Source: 70-18 sp041691815 (GTDB taxonomy: Bacteria > Pseudomonadota > Alphaproteobacteria > Acetobacterales > Acetobacteraceae). From it: 64,000 nucleotides of DNA. Location: assembly GCA_041691815.1 (NCBI GenBank), contig JBEPTZ010000003.1, forward strand, positions 1-64,000, written 5' to 3'. The notes beneath the pieces are model-generated. The model saw only the letters and a program-made list of their open reading frames with translations, was not told the origin of the DNA and made no database searches. Below are positions 25,151 through 35,003 of the stretch, piece by piece. The position numbers and the translations under genes are program-made. The first letter of the stretch is position 1, and every line of letters starts with the position of its first letter.

Positions 25151-26054
25151 CGCCCCGGTGCTCCGGCTCGGGGCGCTGCTGCTGGTGGCGCTGCTGGCCG
25201 GCTGCGGCGGGCTGCCGCGCCCGTTCGCCGGCCACCCCGGCGCCACCGCCCGCCGCCTGTCGCAACCGCCGCCGGCCCGCCTCGCGGTGGTCTCCCCGAC
25301 CGGCGCGCTGCTCGACGACAAGGCCGCCGCCACGATGACCACCGCCATCGCCCTGGCGCTGGCCGCCCGCGAGGTGCCGGCACTGGCCGAACCGGCGCAG
25401 AAGGGCGACTGGCGGCTGGTGCTGGCCGCCACCGCGCAGAACGGCCAGGTGGTGCCCGCCTACACCGTGCTGAACCCCGAGGGGATCGCCCAGGGCAGCG
25501 TGCGCGGCGATCCGGTGGGCGCCGCGGTGTGGAGCACCGGCGACCCGGTGGCGCTGGCGCGGATCGCCAGCCAGGCCTCCGTACCGATCGCCGCCCTGCT
25601 GACCCGCATCGAGGCGGCGCGTCAACGCTCCGACCCCAACAGCCTGCTGAACCGCGCCATCCGCGTGGTGGTGCTGCCGGTGACCGGCGCGCCCGGCGAC
25701 GGCGATGCTGCCCTGCTGCGCCAGATGCGCCGTGAACTGCCGAAATTCGGCCTGGTGGTGGAGGACAGCCGGGACAACGCCGATTTCATCATCGCCGGCA
25801 CCGTCGCCATCACCCCGAAGGACGCCAACGAGGGCGTCGAGATCACCTGGAGCGTGCACGACGCGCAGAAGCACGATCTCGGCAAGGTCTCGCAGTTGCA
25901 CGACGTGCCGAAGGGCACGCTCGTCGGCTTCTGGGGCGATGTCGCGGTGGTGGTGGCCGAGCAGGCCGCCGGCGGCGTCAACGACGTGATCCTGAACGGC
26001 ACCGGCAAGCGCAAGGCCCCCCCGGCTTCTGCCCCTGCCGCCACCCCCCCTTGA
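25143..26054 (+). CDS. predicted lipoprotein, function unknown
   Basis: 303 residues from TTG 25143. The N-terminus LRSAPVLRLGALLLVALLAGC is a lipoprotein signal with lipobox LLAGC; GTG 25158 is an alternative start. The remainder has two repeated alpha/beta units resembling the periplasmic TolB N-terminal-like or CsgG-like fold (RLAVVSPTGALLDDKAAATMTTAIALALA; RVVVLPVTGAPGDGDAALLRQMRRELPKFGLVV), but I cannot name a family. The C-terminal tail is Pro/Ala rich. The open frame upstream of 25143 is out of character (Ser/Cys runs) and overlaps the small hydrophobic ORF. It closes the hldD-lgt-pgeF run. Confidence 0.75.
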   Translation: MRSAPVLRLGALLLVALLAGCGGLPRPFAGHPGATARRLSQPPPARLAVVSPTGALLDDKAAATMTTAIALALAAREVPALAEPAQKGDWRLVLAATAQNGQVVPAYTVLNPEGIAQGSVRGDPVGAAVWSTGDPVALARIASQASVPIAALLTRIEAARQRSDPNSLLNRAIRVVVLPVTGAPGDGDAALLRQMRRELPKFGLVVEDSRDNADFIIAGTVAITPKDANEGVEITWSVHDAQKHDLGKVSQLHDVPKGTLVGFWGDVAVVVAEQAAGGVNDVILNGTGKRKAPPASAPAATPP

Positions 26055-26171
26055 TGGACAGGTTGGCGCACGGTTGCTAGAACGCCGCCGCCCGCCCCCT
26101 CCCACGCGCCGCGTGCCCGGCAGCGCCTCAGGGCCGCCCCGGCCCGGACTGCCCGATCTGGAACGCCGCCC

Positions 26172-27104
<933 letters not shown>

Positions 27105-27211
27105 TCCCGGCTGCATTGCCGACGGCGCGATTGATTGCGGCCGCCCTGCCGACGATATGACCGACCGACGGCGCACGATCGACGGTGCGACTGCCAAGAC
27201 AGGAGACTATC

Positions 27212-27832
27212 ATGACCAAGCTGTTCTACGCCCCCGGCGCCTGCTCGCTCGGCATCCATGTGCTGCTGGAGGAAATCGGCAAGCCGTATGAGTTGAGCAA
27301 GATGAGCCTGCGCGACGGCGACCAGCGCAAGCCGGAATTCGCCGCCGTCAACCCCAAGGGCAAGGTGCCCACCCTGCAGCGCGACGACGGCTCGGTGCTT
27401 ACCGAGTTTCCCGCTATCGCCGTCTGGTTGGCCCGCACCAACCCGCAGGCCAAGCTGATGCCGGAGGATATCGACACCCAGGCGCGGGTCACCGAGGCGC
27501 TGGCCTTCGTGGTCGCGACCATCCATATGCAGGGGTTTTCGCGCCTGTTCGGCCCCGGCAACTACGCCCCCAGCGAGGCCGACCACGAGGCGGTGCTGGC
27601 GCGCGGCCGCGAGATCGCCGGCAAGGGGCTGGCGCTGATCGACAAGGCGCTGGACGGCAAGGAGTACATCGCCGGCAGCTTCTCCATCGCCGACGCGGCA
27701 CTATTCTACGTGGAACTCTGGGCCGGCATGAAGGGCGTTACCCTGCCGCCTAACTGTGCCGCCCACCTGGCCCGCATGAAGGCCCGCCCGGCGGTGCAGC
27801 GCGCGCTGCAGCAGGAAGGCCTGGCAGCCTGA
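27212..27832 (+). CDS. glutathione S-transferase (beta/GstB type)
   Basis: 206 residues. Thioredoxin-fold half begins KLFYAPGACSLGIHVLLEEIG, in which Cys10 (ACS) is the likely beta-class GST residue; NPKGKVPTLQRDDGSVLTEFPAIAVWLA carries the cis-Pro and glutathione-binding Glu/Phe. The C-terminal half has the usual YIAGSFSIADAALFYV motif. A clear AGGAGA site precedes ATG 27212. Likely role: detoxification or disulfide chemistry in the cytoplasm. The following phosphatase gene begins 1 bp after its stop. Confidence 0.9.
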   Translation: MTKLFYAPGACSLGIHVLLEEIGKPYELSKMSLRDGDQRKPEFAAVNPKGKVPTLQRDDGSVLTEFPAIAVWLARTNPQAKLMPEDIDTQARVTEALAFVVATIHMQGFSRLFGPGNYAPSEADHEAVLARGREIAGKGLALIDKALDGKEYIAGSFSIADAALFYVELWAGMKGVTLPPNCAAHLARMKARPAVQRALQQEGLAA

Positions 27833-27833
27833 C

Positions 27834-28397
27834 ATGAGCCACCCTGGCAAACTGGCCCGCGAGCCGTTCTGGTTCCTCCGCCACGGCGAGACCGACTGGA
27901 ACGCCAAGGGCTGGTCCCAGGGCAATGTCGACGTACCGCTGAACGAAACCGGCATCGCCCAGGCCAAGGCCGCCGCCAGCCTGATGCGCCATCGCGGCGT
28001 GGCGGCCATAGTCGCCTCGCCGCTGTCGCGCGCCCATGATACCGCGCTGGCGGTGGCGGCGGTGCTGGGCCTGCCGGTGGAAACCGACGACGGCCTGCGC
28101 GAAGTGGCGTTCGGCAGCCAGGAAGGCAAGCCGATGACCGCCTGGTTCGCCGACTGGGTCGCCGGCAGCTACACCCCGGACGACGCCGAAAGCTTCACCG
28201 CCCTGCGCGCCCGCGCCGTGGCCGCGGTCAACCGCGCGCTGACCCGCCCGGCGCCGGTGCTGGTGGTGGCCCACGGCGCGCTGTTCCGCGCCCTGCGCGC
28301 CGAGATGGGGCTGGAGCCGAACGTGCGCACCGCCAACGCCATGCCGTTCTTCTGCGAACCGGCCGAGCCGGCGTGGAATCTGGTGCCCGCTCAGTAA
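27834..28397 (+). CDS. histidine phosphatase family protein (phosphoglycerate mutase-like)
   Basis: 187 residues. The catalytic RHGETDWN motif is at residues 16-23; SPLSRAHDTA and the second-half histidine in VLVVAHGALFRAL complete the active site, with the acid residue in LREVAFGSQEGK. Members dephosphorylate small phospho-metabolites or nucleotides. It begins 1 bp after the GST stop, so the two are likely coupled. An A/B element begins 5 bp after its stop, shared with the convergent DUF2339 gene. Confidence 0.88.
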   Translation: MSHPGKLAREPFWFLRHGETDWNAKGWSQGNVDVPLNETGIAQAKAAASLMRHRGVAAIVASPLSRAHDTALAVAAVLGLPVETDDGLREVAFGSQEGKPMTAWFADWVAGSYTPDDAESFTALRARAVAAVNRALTRPAPVLVVAHGALFRALRAEMGLEPNVRTANAMPFFCEPAEPAWNLVPAQ

Positions 28398-28402
28398 GCA
28401 AG

Positions 28403-28527
28403 GGTTCTTTTTTGGAAAAAAGAACCAAAAAACTTTCATCCGCCTTGCAACAGCGGTGGGGTGGAGACTCCGGAGTCTCCAAAATGGATAAAAAGTTTTT
28501 TTGTTTCTTTTTGTTTACAAAAAGAAA
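28403..28527. repeat. A/B intergenic element copy 5 (complete)
   Basis: Type A palindrome 28403-28426 (GG/CC outer pair, loop GG) and type B palindrome 28504-28527 in a variant form (arms TTTCTTTTTGT and ACAAAAAGAAA, loop TT): the usual C-G outer pair is replaced by T-A on both sides. The core is a perfect 18-bp palindrome, GGAGACTCC-GGAGTCTCC (28463-28480). Lies between convergent genes, 5 bp and 3 bp from their stop codons. Confidence 0.92.
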
Positions 28528-28530
28528 ATC

Positions 28531-31179
28531 CTACTTCTTTGGCGCGACGAATTTCCGATACGCCCCGCCCACCCCGATCAACATCAGTCCAAGCCCGAGG
28601 AACGACAACACCCGCCACAGCCCTTCCAGCCCGGCCATGTCGATCAGGAACGCCTTGGCGGTCACCAGCCCGATGATCGCCAGCCCCGCCAGCCGTATTG
28701 CCCGCTGGCCGGTTGCCATGCCGAGCGCCAGCAGCGCGCCGCCATAGACCAGCCAGCCGCCCGACCAGGCCCAGAGTTCGCCATCCTCGATCCGCGCCGC
28801 GTCCAGCCCCAGCGCGTCGGGATGGTAGAGCAGCCGGACTTCCAGCCCGACCCACAGGAAGCCTGCCAGCACTGCGTAGCCGCCCAGCAGCTTGGCCCAG
28901 TTCGGGTTGTTGCGCAGTTCCGGCGCCGGGCTGGCCAACCCGGCCAGCAGCGCCGGCAGCAGATAGCCGCAGAACAGCGCGGTTTGCCCGGCCGGGTCAT
29001 TGGTCACCGCCGGATTGCCGAGCAGCAGCAGCACCGCGCTGAACAGCGCCACCGCGCCGAGCACTCGCCAGGCCCAGCCTTGCACCACCCGGCCGGTGCG
29101 TCGCGCCAGATGCAACAGGAACGTCGCCTGCACCGCCAGCGCCGCCACGTCCAGCGCCGCCTCGGTGAAGCTGCCGTCGGCGGCGAGGTTCCCGCCGGTC
29201 GACCAGTGGCGGATTTCCAGCGCCACCAGGGCGGCGAACAGCGCCACCGCGCCGCCTTCCAGCACCGCCACCGTGCGGTCGTCGCCGCGCTTGCGGAACA
29301 TCCAGGCGGTGAGTGCGAAGGCGGCGGCCGGCACGCCGTAGCTGGGCAGCAGCCCGTTCACCACCGGCAGCGTGCCAAAGGCGTAATCCACCAGATAGCC
29401 GTTCAGCAACAGTCGCACCAGCACCAGGCCCGCCACCGCCAGCGCCACCCGGCGCAGCGGCGGCAGGTCGGCCTGCGCCTCGATCCAGGCCAGCGGCGGC
29501 AGCAACAACGCGATCGCCAGGGTCAGCCACTGGTCGCTGAGCAGCATCGCGCAGCCCAGCGCCAGCGCCGCCACCGCGCCGGCCGCATGCACGCCGGCGC
29601 GCTGCCGATCCGCCCCGGCGGCCCAGGCGGCAGCGACCAGCCCGCCGGTCAGCGCCAGCGCCGCGAACGCCCACAGCGTCACCGGCTGGAACAGCCCGAC
29701 CTGCACATAGGTCACCGCCAGGGTCAGCACCGGCACCGCCGCGACCAGCGCCGACCACGGCAACCGACGCTCTCGCCGCCGCTCCAGCCACAGCCCGGCC
29801 AGCGCGTAGAACGCCGCCAGCGCGGCAGCGGTTCCAAGCAGCGGCTGGATCGCGTCCGGCGCCCAGGCCCCCGGCAGCACCGCCATCACGAAGCCTTCGG
29901 TCGCCAGCACCTCGCCGGTCGGCTGCCAGGCCGGCACCGCCCAGACCAGCAGGGTGAGCAGGAACACCAGCGCCGCCAGCCAGGGCAGCCGGTCCAGCCG
30001 CGGCTCGGTGGCGCCGCGCCACACTGCCAGCGGCGACAGCAGCAGCAGCCCGGCGCGCACCCAGGGGTCGGGCACCGCAGCGGCCAGCAGCAGCCCGGCC
30101 GCCGCTAGCGCCGCGAATGGCAGCCAGGACAGCCGACGCCCGATCGGATGCTCCAGCGCCGCCGCCGGCAGCAGCAGCAGATGCAGGCAGGCGGCGGCCG
30201 GCACGAACAAGCCCGGCGCCCAGGTTTCCGGCCCCAACCCGCCGGTGGCCGCCAGCGCCACCCAGATCGCCCCGGCGATGGTCGCCGCCCAGCCGAGCCA
30301 GGCCCAGGCGGTATGCCGCACCACCGCCAGCGCCGCCGCGGTCACCAGCAGCAGGTAGCCGAACAGCCCCGGCGCATACGGCGCATCGGCGGCCACCAGC
30401 GCAGGCGTGACATAGGCGCCGACGATGCCGATTGCCGCCACCAGCACGCCCTGGCGCAGCGACAACGCCAGACCGGCCAGCGCCACCGCAGCCAGCAAAA
30501 TGAAGCCGATAATCGGCGGCACCAGGTCATACAACGGCCCCGCGCCATAGGCCGCGCCAAACAGCACCGCCACGCCACCGGCCGCCAGGGCAGGCGGCAC
30601 CTGGTCGCGGCCCCCGCTATCGAGGTCAGGGCCGCCCTGCTCGCGCGCCGGCCGCCGGCTGAGCCATTCCGCGCCGCCGACCAGCGCCACGCCGAGCAGC
30701 GCCGCCAGGGCGCAGCGCACCGCCGGCCCCAGCAGCCCCTGGTCCACCGCATAACGCACCAGGAACACGCCGGAGAGCAGCAGCGCCGCCGCCCCTAGCC
30801 AGACCCCCCAGCGCTGGGTCAGCAGCGCCTCCAGGTCGCGCGGCGGGCGGGGCGGGGTGATGTCGGGCTCTGCCGGCTCTGGTTCGGCCGGCCCGGCAAT
30901 CGCCGGCTCAGCCGCCGTGACCTCCGGCGGCAGTGTCTCCAGTGTGGCTGGCTCCAGTGTGGCTGGCTCCACCACCTCGGCCGCCGGTGCGGCGGGCGGT
31001 GCGACCCAGGGCGAGATGACCGCCGCGTCCGCGGCCTCGGCCGGCGCCGCGGACGCGGTGGCCAGCTGCACGCGCAGCATCGCCACCTCGCGCAGCGCCC
31101 GCAGCGCCTTGAAGAAGCCGACCAGCCCGAGTACCCAGCCGGCCACCACCAGAAGCAGCAGCAATACAAAAAATTCCAT
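28531..31179 (-). CDS. DUF2339 polytopic membrane protein
   Basis: 882 residues. An N-terminal membrane span (MEFFVLLLLLVVAGWVLGLVG) is followed by a coiled-coil-like segment, a Pro/Glu/Ala-rich linker (about 60-110) and then more than twenty hydrophobic spans starting at LEALLTQRWGVWLGAAALLLSGVFLVRYAVDQG, the DUF2339 signature. Function unknown; such large proteins may bind peptidoglycan or be transporters. ATG 31179 gives the normal N-terminus. It is convergent with the phosphatase gene and ends 3 bp from the A/B element; divergent from rplY. Confidence 0.85.
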   Translation of the reverse strand: MEFFVLLLLLVVAGWVLGLVGFFKALRALREVAMLRVQLATASAAPAEAADAAVISPWVAPPAAPAAEVVEPATLEPATLETLPPEVTAAEPAIAGPAEPEPAEPDITPPRPPRDLEALLTQRWGVWLGAAALLLSGVFLVRYAVDQGLLGPAVRCALAALLGVALVGGAEWLSRRPAREQGGPDLDSGGRDQVPPALAAGGVAVLFGAAYGAGPLYDLVPPIIGFILLAAVALAGLALSLRQGVLVAAIGIVGAYVTPALVAADAPYAPGLFGYLLLVTAAALAVVRHTAWAWLGWAATIAGAIWVALAATGGLGPETWAPGLFVPAAACLHLLLLPAAALEHPIGRRLSWLPFAALAAAGLLLAAAVPDPWVRAGLLLLSPLAVWRGATEPRLDRLPWLAALVFLLTLLVWAVPAWQPTGEVLATEGFVMAVLPGAWAPDAIQPLLGTAAALAAFYALAGLWLERRRERRLPWSALVAAVPVLTLAVTYVQVGLFQPVTLWAFAALALTGGLVAAAWAAGADRQRAGVHAAGAVAALALGCAMLLSDQWLTLAIALLLPPLAWIEAQADLPPLRRVALAVAGLVLVRLLLNGYLVDYAFGTLPVVNGLLPSYGVPAAAFALTAWMFRKRGDDRTVAVLEGGAVALFAALVALEIRHWSTGGNLAADGSFTEAALDVAALAVQATFLLHLARRTGRVVQGWAWRVLGAVALFSAVLLLLGNPAVTNDPAGQTALFCGYLLPALLAGLASPAPELRNNPNWAKLLGGYAVLAGFLWVGLEVRLLYHPDALGLDAARIEDGELWAWSGGWLVYGGALLALGMATGQRAIRLAGLAIIGLVTAKAFLIDMAGLEGLWRVLSFLGLGLMLIGVGGAYRKFVAPKK

Positions 31180-31219
31180 TCCGCTATCGATGCGCAGCCC
31201 GGCCCTGCGGTCAAGCGAT

Positions 31220-31248
31220 TTGCAACACTTCCCCCCCTTTGCTACACC
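31220..31248 (+). promoter_or_regulatory. candidate promoter for rplY
   Basis: TTGCAA (31220-31225), a 17-bp spacer and TACACC (31243-31248), about 55 bp before the rplY start, in the 124-bp gap between divergent DUF2339 and rplY genes. Good -35-like match, weak -10; low confidence. Confidence 0.3.
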
Positions 31249-31303
31249 CCGCCCCGCGCCGGCACCCCTGGAGGCCGGCGTTTGTAGTTCTAGGAGCGAA
31301 CCA

Positions 31304-31972
31304 ATGGCCGAAATCACCACGATCGAGGCCGAGGCGCGCGAGCGTGCAGGTAAGGGGGCAGCACGCGCGACTCGGCGGCAGGGCAAGGTGCCCGCAGTCA
31401 TCTACGGCGCCAAGGCGGCGCCAACCCTGATCGCGCTGGACCCCAAGCAGGTCATGCGCGAGCTGCACCGCGGCGGCTGGCGCTCGCGCCTGTACGGCGT
31501 GAAGGTCGGCGGCGAGACCACCCGCGCGCTGATCCGCGACGTGCAGTTCCACCCGGTCACCGACCTCCCCGAGCATGTCGACTTCCAGCGCCTGGCCGCC
31601 GGCGAGATGATGCGCGTGGCGATCACCGTGCTGTTCCAGAACGAGGCCACCAGCATCGGCCTGAAGCGCGGCGGCATGCTGAACGTCGTGCGCCACACCG
31701 TGGAATGCTATGTCGACCCCGACCATGCCCCGGAGCATTTCGAGGCCGATCTCGCCGAGTTGGACATCAACGACAACGTCCGCTGGTCCAACCTGAAGGG
31801 CAACGAGAACGCCCGGCCGGTGATCACCGACCGTGATTTCGTGATCGCCACGGTCGCCGCACCGACCAAGATGCCGGAAGTCCCGACCGAGGCTCCCACC
31901 GCCGTCGCGGCCCCTGCTGCTGCCGCGGCCCCGACCAAGGCCGCCGCCAAGCCGGCCGCCAAGAAGAAGTAA
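31304..31972 (+). CDS. rplY: 50S ribosomal protein L25 (Ctc type)
   Basis: 222 residues, the long TL5/Ctc form: an N-terminal 5S rRNA-binding L25 domain (ARERAGKGAARATRRQGKVPAVIYG) followed by a beta C-terminal domain (VDFQRLAAGEMMRVAITVLFQN, LNVVRHTVECYVDPDHAPEHFEADLAELDINDNVRW) and a low-complexity Ala/Pro/Lys tail (about 195-222). AGGAG precedes the ATG. The order rplY-pth-ychF is a conserved translation-related operon. Confidence 0.95.
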   Translation: MAEITTIEAEARERAGKGAARATRRQGKVPAVIYGAKAAPTLIALDPKQVMRELHRGGWRSRLYGVKVGGETTRALIRDVQFHPVTDLPEHVDFQRLAAGEMMRVAITVLFQNEATSIGLKRGGMLNVVRHTVECYVDPDHAPEHFEADLAELDINDNVRWSNLKGNENARPVITDRDFVIATVAAPTKMPEVPTEAPTAVAAPAAAAAPTKAAAKPAAKKK

Positions 31973-31999
31973 GCGGTTTTTCCAGCCGGAGGCTGCGCC

Positions 32000-32578
32000 A
32001 TGCTGCTGTGGGTCGGGCTGGGCAATCCCGAACCGGGAATGGCCCGCCAGCGCCACAATATCGGCTTCATGGCGGTGGATGTGATCGCCATCCGCCACGG
32101 TTTCTCGCCGTGGCGGCAGCGCTTCAAGGGTCTGGTCGCCGAGGGCAATATCGGCGGTCAGAAAATCCTGGCGCTGAAGCCGCTGACCTACATGAACGCC
32201 TCGGGCGAGAGCGTGCAGGCGGCGCAAGCCTTCTACAAGCTTGAGCCGGGGGCGATCACCGCCTTCCACGACGAACTCGACCTCGTGCCCGGCAAGCTGC
32301 GGGTGAAGCGTGGCGGCGGTGCTGCCGGCCATAACGGCCTGCGCAGCATGGACCGCATGCTTGGCACGTCGGACTACTGGCGCGTCCGCCTCGGCATCGG
32401 CCACCCCGGCAGCAAGGCGCGGGTGATGCCGTATGTGCTCGGCGATTTTGCCAAGATCGACATGGACTGGCTGCTGCCGCTGCTCGACGCAGTGGCCGAC
32501 ACCGCCACATTGCTCGCCGCCGGCAAGCCGGAGGATTTCATGACCAGAGTGGCGCTTCTCACACAGGACGCATCGTAA
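32000..32578 (+). CDS. pth: peptidyl-tRNA hydrolase
   Basis: 192 residues. GLGNPEPGMARQRHNIGFM at the N-terminus (catalytic histidine in RHN), KPLTYMNASGESV, and the family signature DELDLVPGKLRVKRGGGAAGHNGLRS. It frees tRNA from peptidyl-tRNA dropped by ribosomes. 27 bp after rplY; its TAA overlaps the ychF start (TAATG). Confidence 0.95.
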   Translation: MLLWVGLGNPEPGMARQRHNIGFMAVDVIAIRHGFSPWRQRFKGLVAEGNIGGQKILALKPLTYMNASGESVQAAQAFYKLEPGAITAFHDELDLVPGKLRVKRGGGAAGHNGLRSMDRMLGTSDYWRVRLGIGHPGSKARVMPYVLGDFAKIDMDWLLPLLDAVADTATLLAAGKPEDFMTRVALLTQDAS

Positions 32579-33672
32579 TGGGCTTCAACTGCGGCATCGT
32601 CGGCCTGCCCAATGTCGGCAAGAGCACGCTGTTCAATGCGCTCACCGCAACTGCGGCAGCCCAGGCGGCCAACTACCCGTTCTGCACCATCGAGCCGAAT
32701 GTCGGCCGCGTCGCGGTGCCCGACCCGCGCCTCGACATGCTCGCCCAAATCGGCAAGTCGCAGAAGATCGTGCCCACCAGCCTGGAATTCGTCGACATCG
32801 CCGGCCTGGTGCGCGGCGCCAGCCGAGGCGAGGGCCTCGGCAACCAGTTCCTCGCCAATATCCGCGAGGTGGATGCCATCGTCCATGTGCTGCGCTGCTT
32901 CGAGGACGGCGACGTGACCCATGTCGAAGGCAGCGTCGACCCGATCCGCGATGCCGAGACGGTCGAGACCGAACTGATGCTGGCCGACCTCGACAGCCTG
33001 GAGAAGCGGCTGCACGCCGCGCAGAAAAAAGCCCGCGGCGGCGACAAGGAGAGCGTCGCCGCCGTCGCGCTGATGGAACCGCTGGTCGAAGCCCTGCAGG
33101 AAGGCCGCATGGCGCGCACCGCGATCCCCAAGGGCGAGGAGGAAGCGGTCCGCCGCCTGCAACTGCTCACTGCCAAGCCGGTGCTGTATGTCTGCAACGT
33201 CGAGGAAGCCAGCGCCGCCACCGGCAACGCCCATTCCGCCCGGGTCGCCGCCCGCGCCGCCGCCGAGGGCGCGCAATACGTCATCGTCTCGGCGGCGATC
33301 GAGGCCGAGGTCAGCCAACTCCCCGAAGCCGACCGCGCCGAGTTCCTCGAGGGCCTCGGCCTGCACGACAGCGGGCTCGACCGGGTGATCCGCGCCGGCT
33401 ATGCGCTGCTCGGCCTGATCACCTATTTCACCTGCGGCCCCAAGGAATCCCGCGCCTGGACCATCACCCAGGGCACCAAGGCACCGGCCGCCGCCGGCGT
33501 CATCCACGGCGACTTCGAACGCGGCTTCATCGCCTGCGAGACCATCGGTTACGACGACTATGTGGCCCTGAAGGGCGAAACCGGCGCCAAGGCGGCCGGC
33601 AAGATGCATGTCGAGGGCAAGGAATACGTGGTCCGCGACGGCGACGTGCTGCTGTTCCGCTTCAACGTCTGA
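32578..33672 (+). CDS. ychF: redox-regulated ATPase YchF (OLA1 family)
   Basis: 364 residues. P-loop GLPNVGKSTLFNALT (8-22), G2/G3 region with FVDIAGLVRGASRGEGLGNQFLANIREVDAIVHVLRCF, an altered G4 motif characteristic of YchF (preferring ATP), a coiled-coil insert and the C-terminal TGS domain with RAWTITQGTKAPAAAGVIHGDFERGFI and HVEGKEYVVRDGDVLLFRFNV. It binds ribosomes and affects stress response. The ATG overlaps pth. Length equals E. coli YchF (363). Confidence 0.95.
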   Translation: MGFNCGIVGLPNVGKSTLFNALTATAAAQAANYPFCTIEPNVGRVAVPDPRLDMLAQIGKSQKIVPTSLEFVDIAGLVRGASRGEGLGNQFLANIREVDAIVHVLRCFEDGDVTHVEGSVDPIRDAETVETELMLADLDSLEKRLHAAQKKARGGDKESVAAVALMEPLVEALQEGRMARTAIPKGEEEAVRRLQLLTAKPVLYVCNVEEASAATGNAHSARVAARAAAEGAQYVIVSAAIEAEVSQLPEADRAEFLEGLGLHDSGLDRVIRAGYALLGLITYFTCGPKESRAWTITQGTKAPAAAGVIHGDFERGFIACETIGYDDYVALKGETGAKAAGKMHVEGKEYVVRDGDVLLFRFNV

Positions 33673-33693
33673 GTCGGTCTGCCGGAGCGCCCG

Positions 33694-34998
33694 ATGGCCC
33701 GCTTCTTCAGCATCCCGCGCAAGATCGCAGGCCAGTTCGCGCTGCTGCGCCGGGACCCCGAGGCGTTCGGCCGCAACCTCATGCAGTTCACCCACAAGCA
33801 GCTGTTCGAGCAGCGGCTGCTCGACATGCTCAACCTGGCGCCGATGCATATCCGGCTGGCGCCGGAGCTGGCCGACCGTCCGACGCTCAACGTGCTCAAC
33901 CCGACGCTCGGCCGCAACGACATGACCGGCGGCCCCAACACCGTGGTCAATCTCGCGCTGCGGGTGGCCCAGCGCGGCGTTCCGGTCCGCCTGGTCACCA
34001 CCATGCAAACCTCGTCCGCCGACCCGGCCTGGCTCCGCAGCCATTTCGCCGCGCTGCTGGGGACGGCCACGCTGCCGGAGGCCGCCGTGGTCAGCGCCGC
34101 CGAGCCCGGCCAGCCGCTGCCGGTCGGCGCCAACGACCTGTTCATGGGAACCCATTGGACCACGGTGCAACAACTCAAGACCGTGCTGCCGCAGTTCAAC
34201 AGCCGGCAATTCTTCTACCTGCTGCAGGATTTCGAGCCGAGTTTTTACCCATGGTCCAGCAACTACGCCGCCGCCCTTGAGACCTTCGGGCTGGATTTCT
34301 GGCCGATCTTCAACGAATCCCTGCTGGCCGATTTCTTCGACGCCCAGCAACCCGGCCGCTTCGCCGACCCGGCGACACGCCAGCGCGCGATCATCTTCGA
34401 GCCGGCGATCGACAAGCGCCTGTTCCACCCCCCGACCGATCCTGCGCCCCCCCGCCCGAAGCGCCTGCTGTTCTATGCGCGCCCAAGCAACGAACGCAAC
34501 CTGTTCGGCCTCGGCATCACCGCGCTGCGCCGTGCGGCAGCGCACCCTGCCTTCGCCGACGGCTGGGAATTCCTGGCGATCGGCAGCCGCGGCAGCATGC
34601 CGGCCCTGGCCCTGGCCAACGGCCGCACGCTGCGCCCCGCCCCTTGGCTGGATTATGCCGGATACGCCCGCCTGCTCGGCGAATCCAACGTGCTGCTTTG
34701 CCCGATGCTGTCGCCGCACACCTCCTATCCGGTGCTGGAAATGGCGGCCTGCGGCGGCCTGGTGGTCACCAACAGCTTCGCCACCAAGACCCCTGCGGCC
34801 CTCGCCGCCCTCTCTGGCCACATCATCGCCGGCGAACCCACCATCGAGGCCCTCGAGCACAGCCTGATCGCCGCCGCCGACCGCATCAATCGCGGCCATC
34901 TCCGCACCGCGGATATCGCCCTGCCACGCGACTGGGCCACCGCCCTCGGCCCCGCCGCCGACCGCATCGCCGCGTTGTTTCGCCAGGCGACCGGCTGA
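33694..34998 (+). CDS. WsaF-like family glycosyltransferase
   Basis: 434 residues. It has the shape of GT-B enzymes of the WsaF (beta-1,2-rhamnosyltransferase) family: LNVLNPTLGRNDMTGGPNTVVNLALRVAQRG in the first Rossmann domain, FYLLQDFEPSFYPWSSNYAAALETF, and the second-domain KRLLFYARPSNERNLFGLGITAL with LCPMLSPHTSYPVLEMAACGGLVVTNSF near the end. Likely builds a rhamnose-containing glycan at the inner face of the inner membrane. It lies 21 bp after ychF, but function is unrelated; no other glycan genes are near. Convergent with the racemase-fold gene (5 bp apart). Confidence 0.75.
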   Translation: MARFFSIPRKIAGQFALLRRDPEAFGRNLMQFTHKQLFEQRLLDMLNLAPMHIRLAPELADRPTLNVLNPTLGRNDMTGGPNTVVNLALRVAQRGVPVRLVTTMQTSSADPAWLRSHFAALLGTATLPEAAVVSAAEPGQPLPVGANDLFMGTHWTTVQQLKTVLPQFNSRQFFYLLQDFEPSFYPWSSNYAAALETFGLDFWPIFNESLLADFFDAQQPGRFADPATRQRAIIFEPAIDKRLFHPPTDPAPPRPKRLLFYARPSNERNLFGLGITALRRAAAHPAFADGWEFLAIGSRGSMPALALANGRTLRPAPWLDYAGYARLLGESNVLLCPMLSPHTSYPVLEMAACGGLVVTNSFATKTPAALAALSGHIIAGEPTIEALEHSLIAAADRINRGHLRTADIALPRDWATALGPAADRIAALFRQATG

Positions 34999-35003
34999 GC
35001 CCG

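Noticed and set aside
27105..27211. Short degenerate repeats (GACGGCGCGAT-like) between prs and the GST gene
   Set aside because: Three approximate copies of a 10-base unit in GC-rich DNA are weak evidence; no arms or spacing rule is seen.
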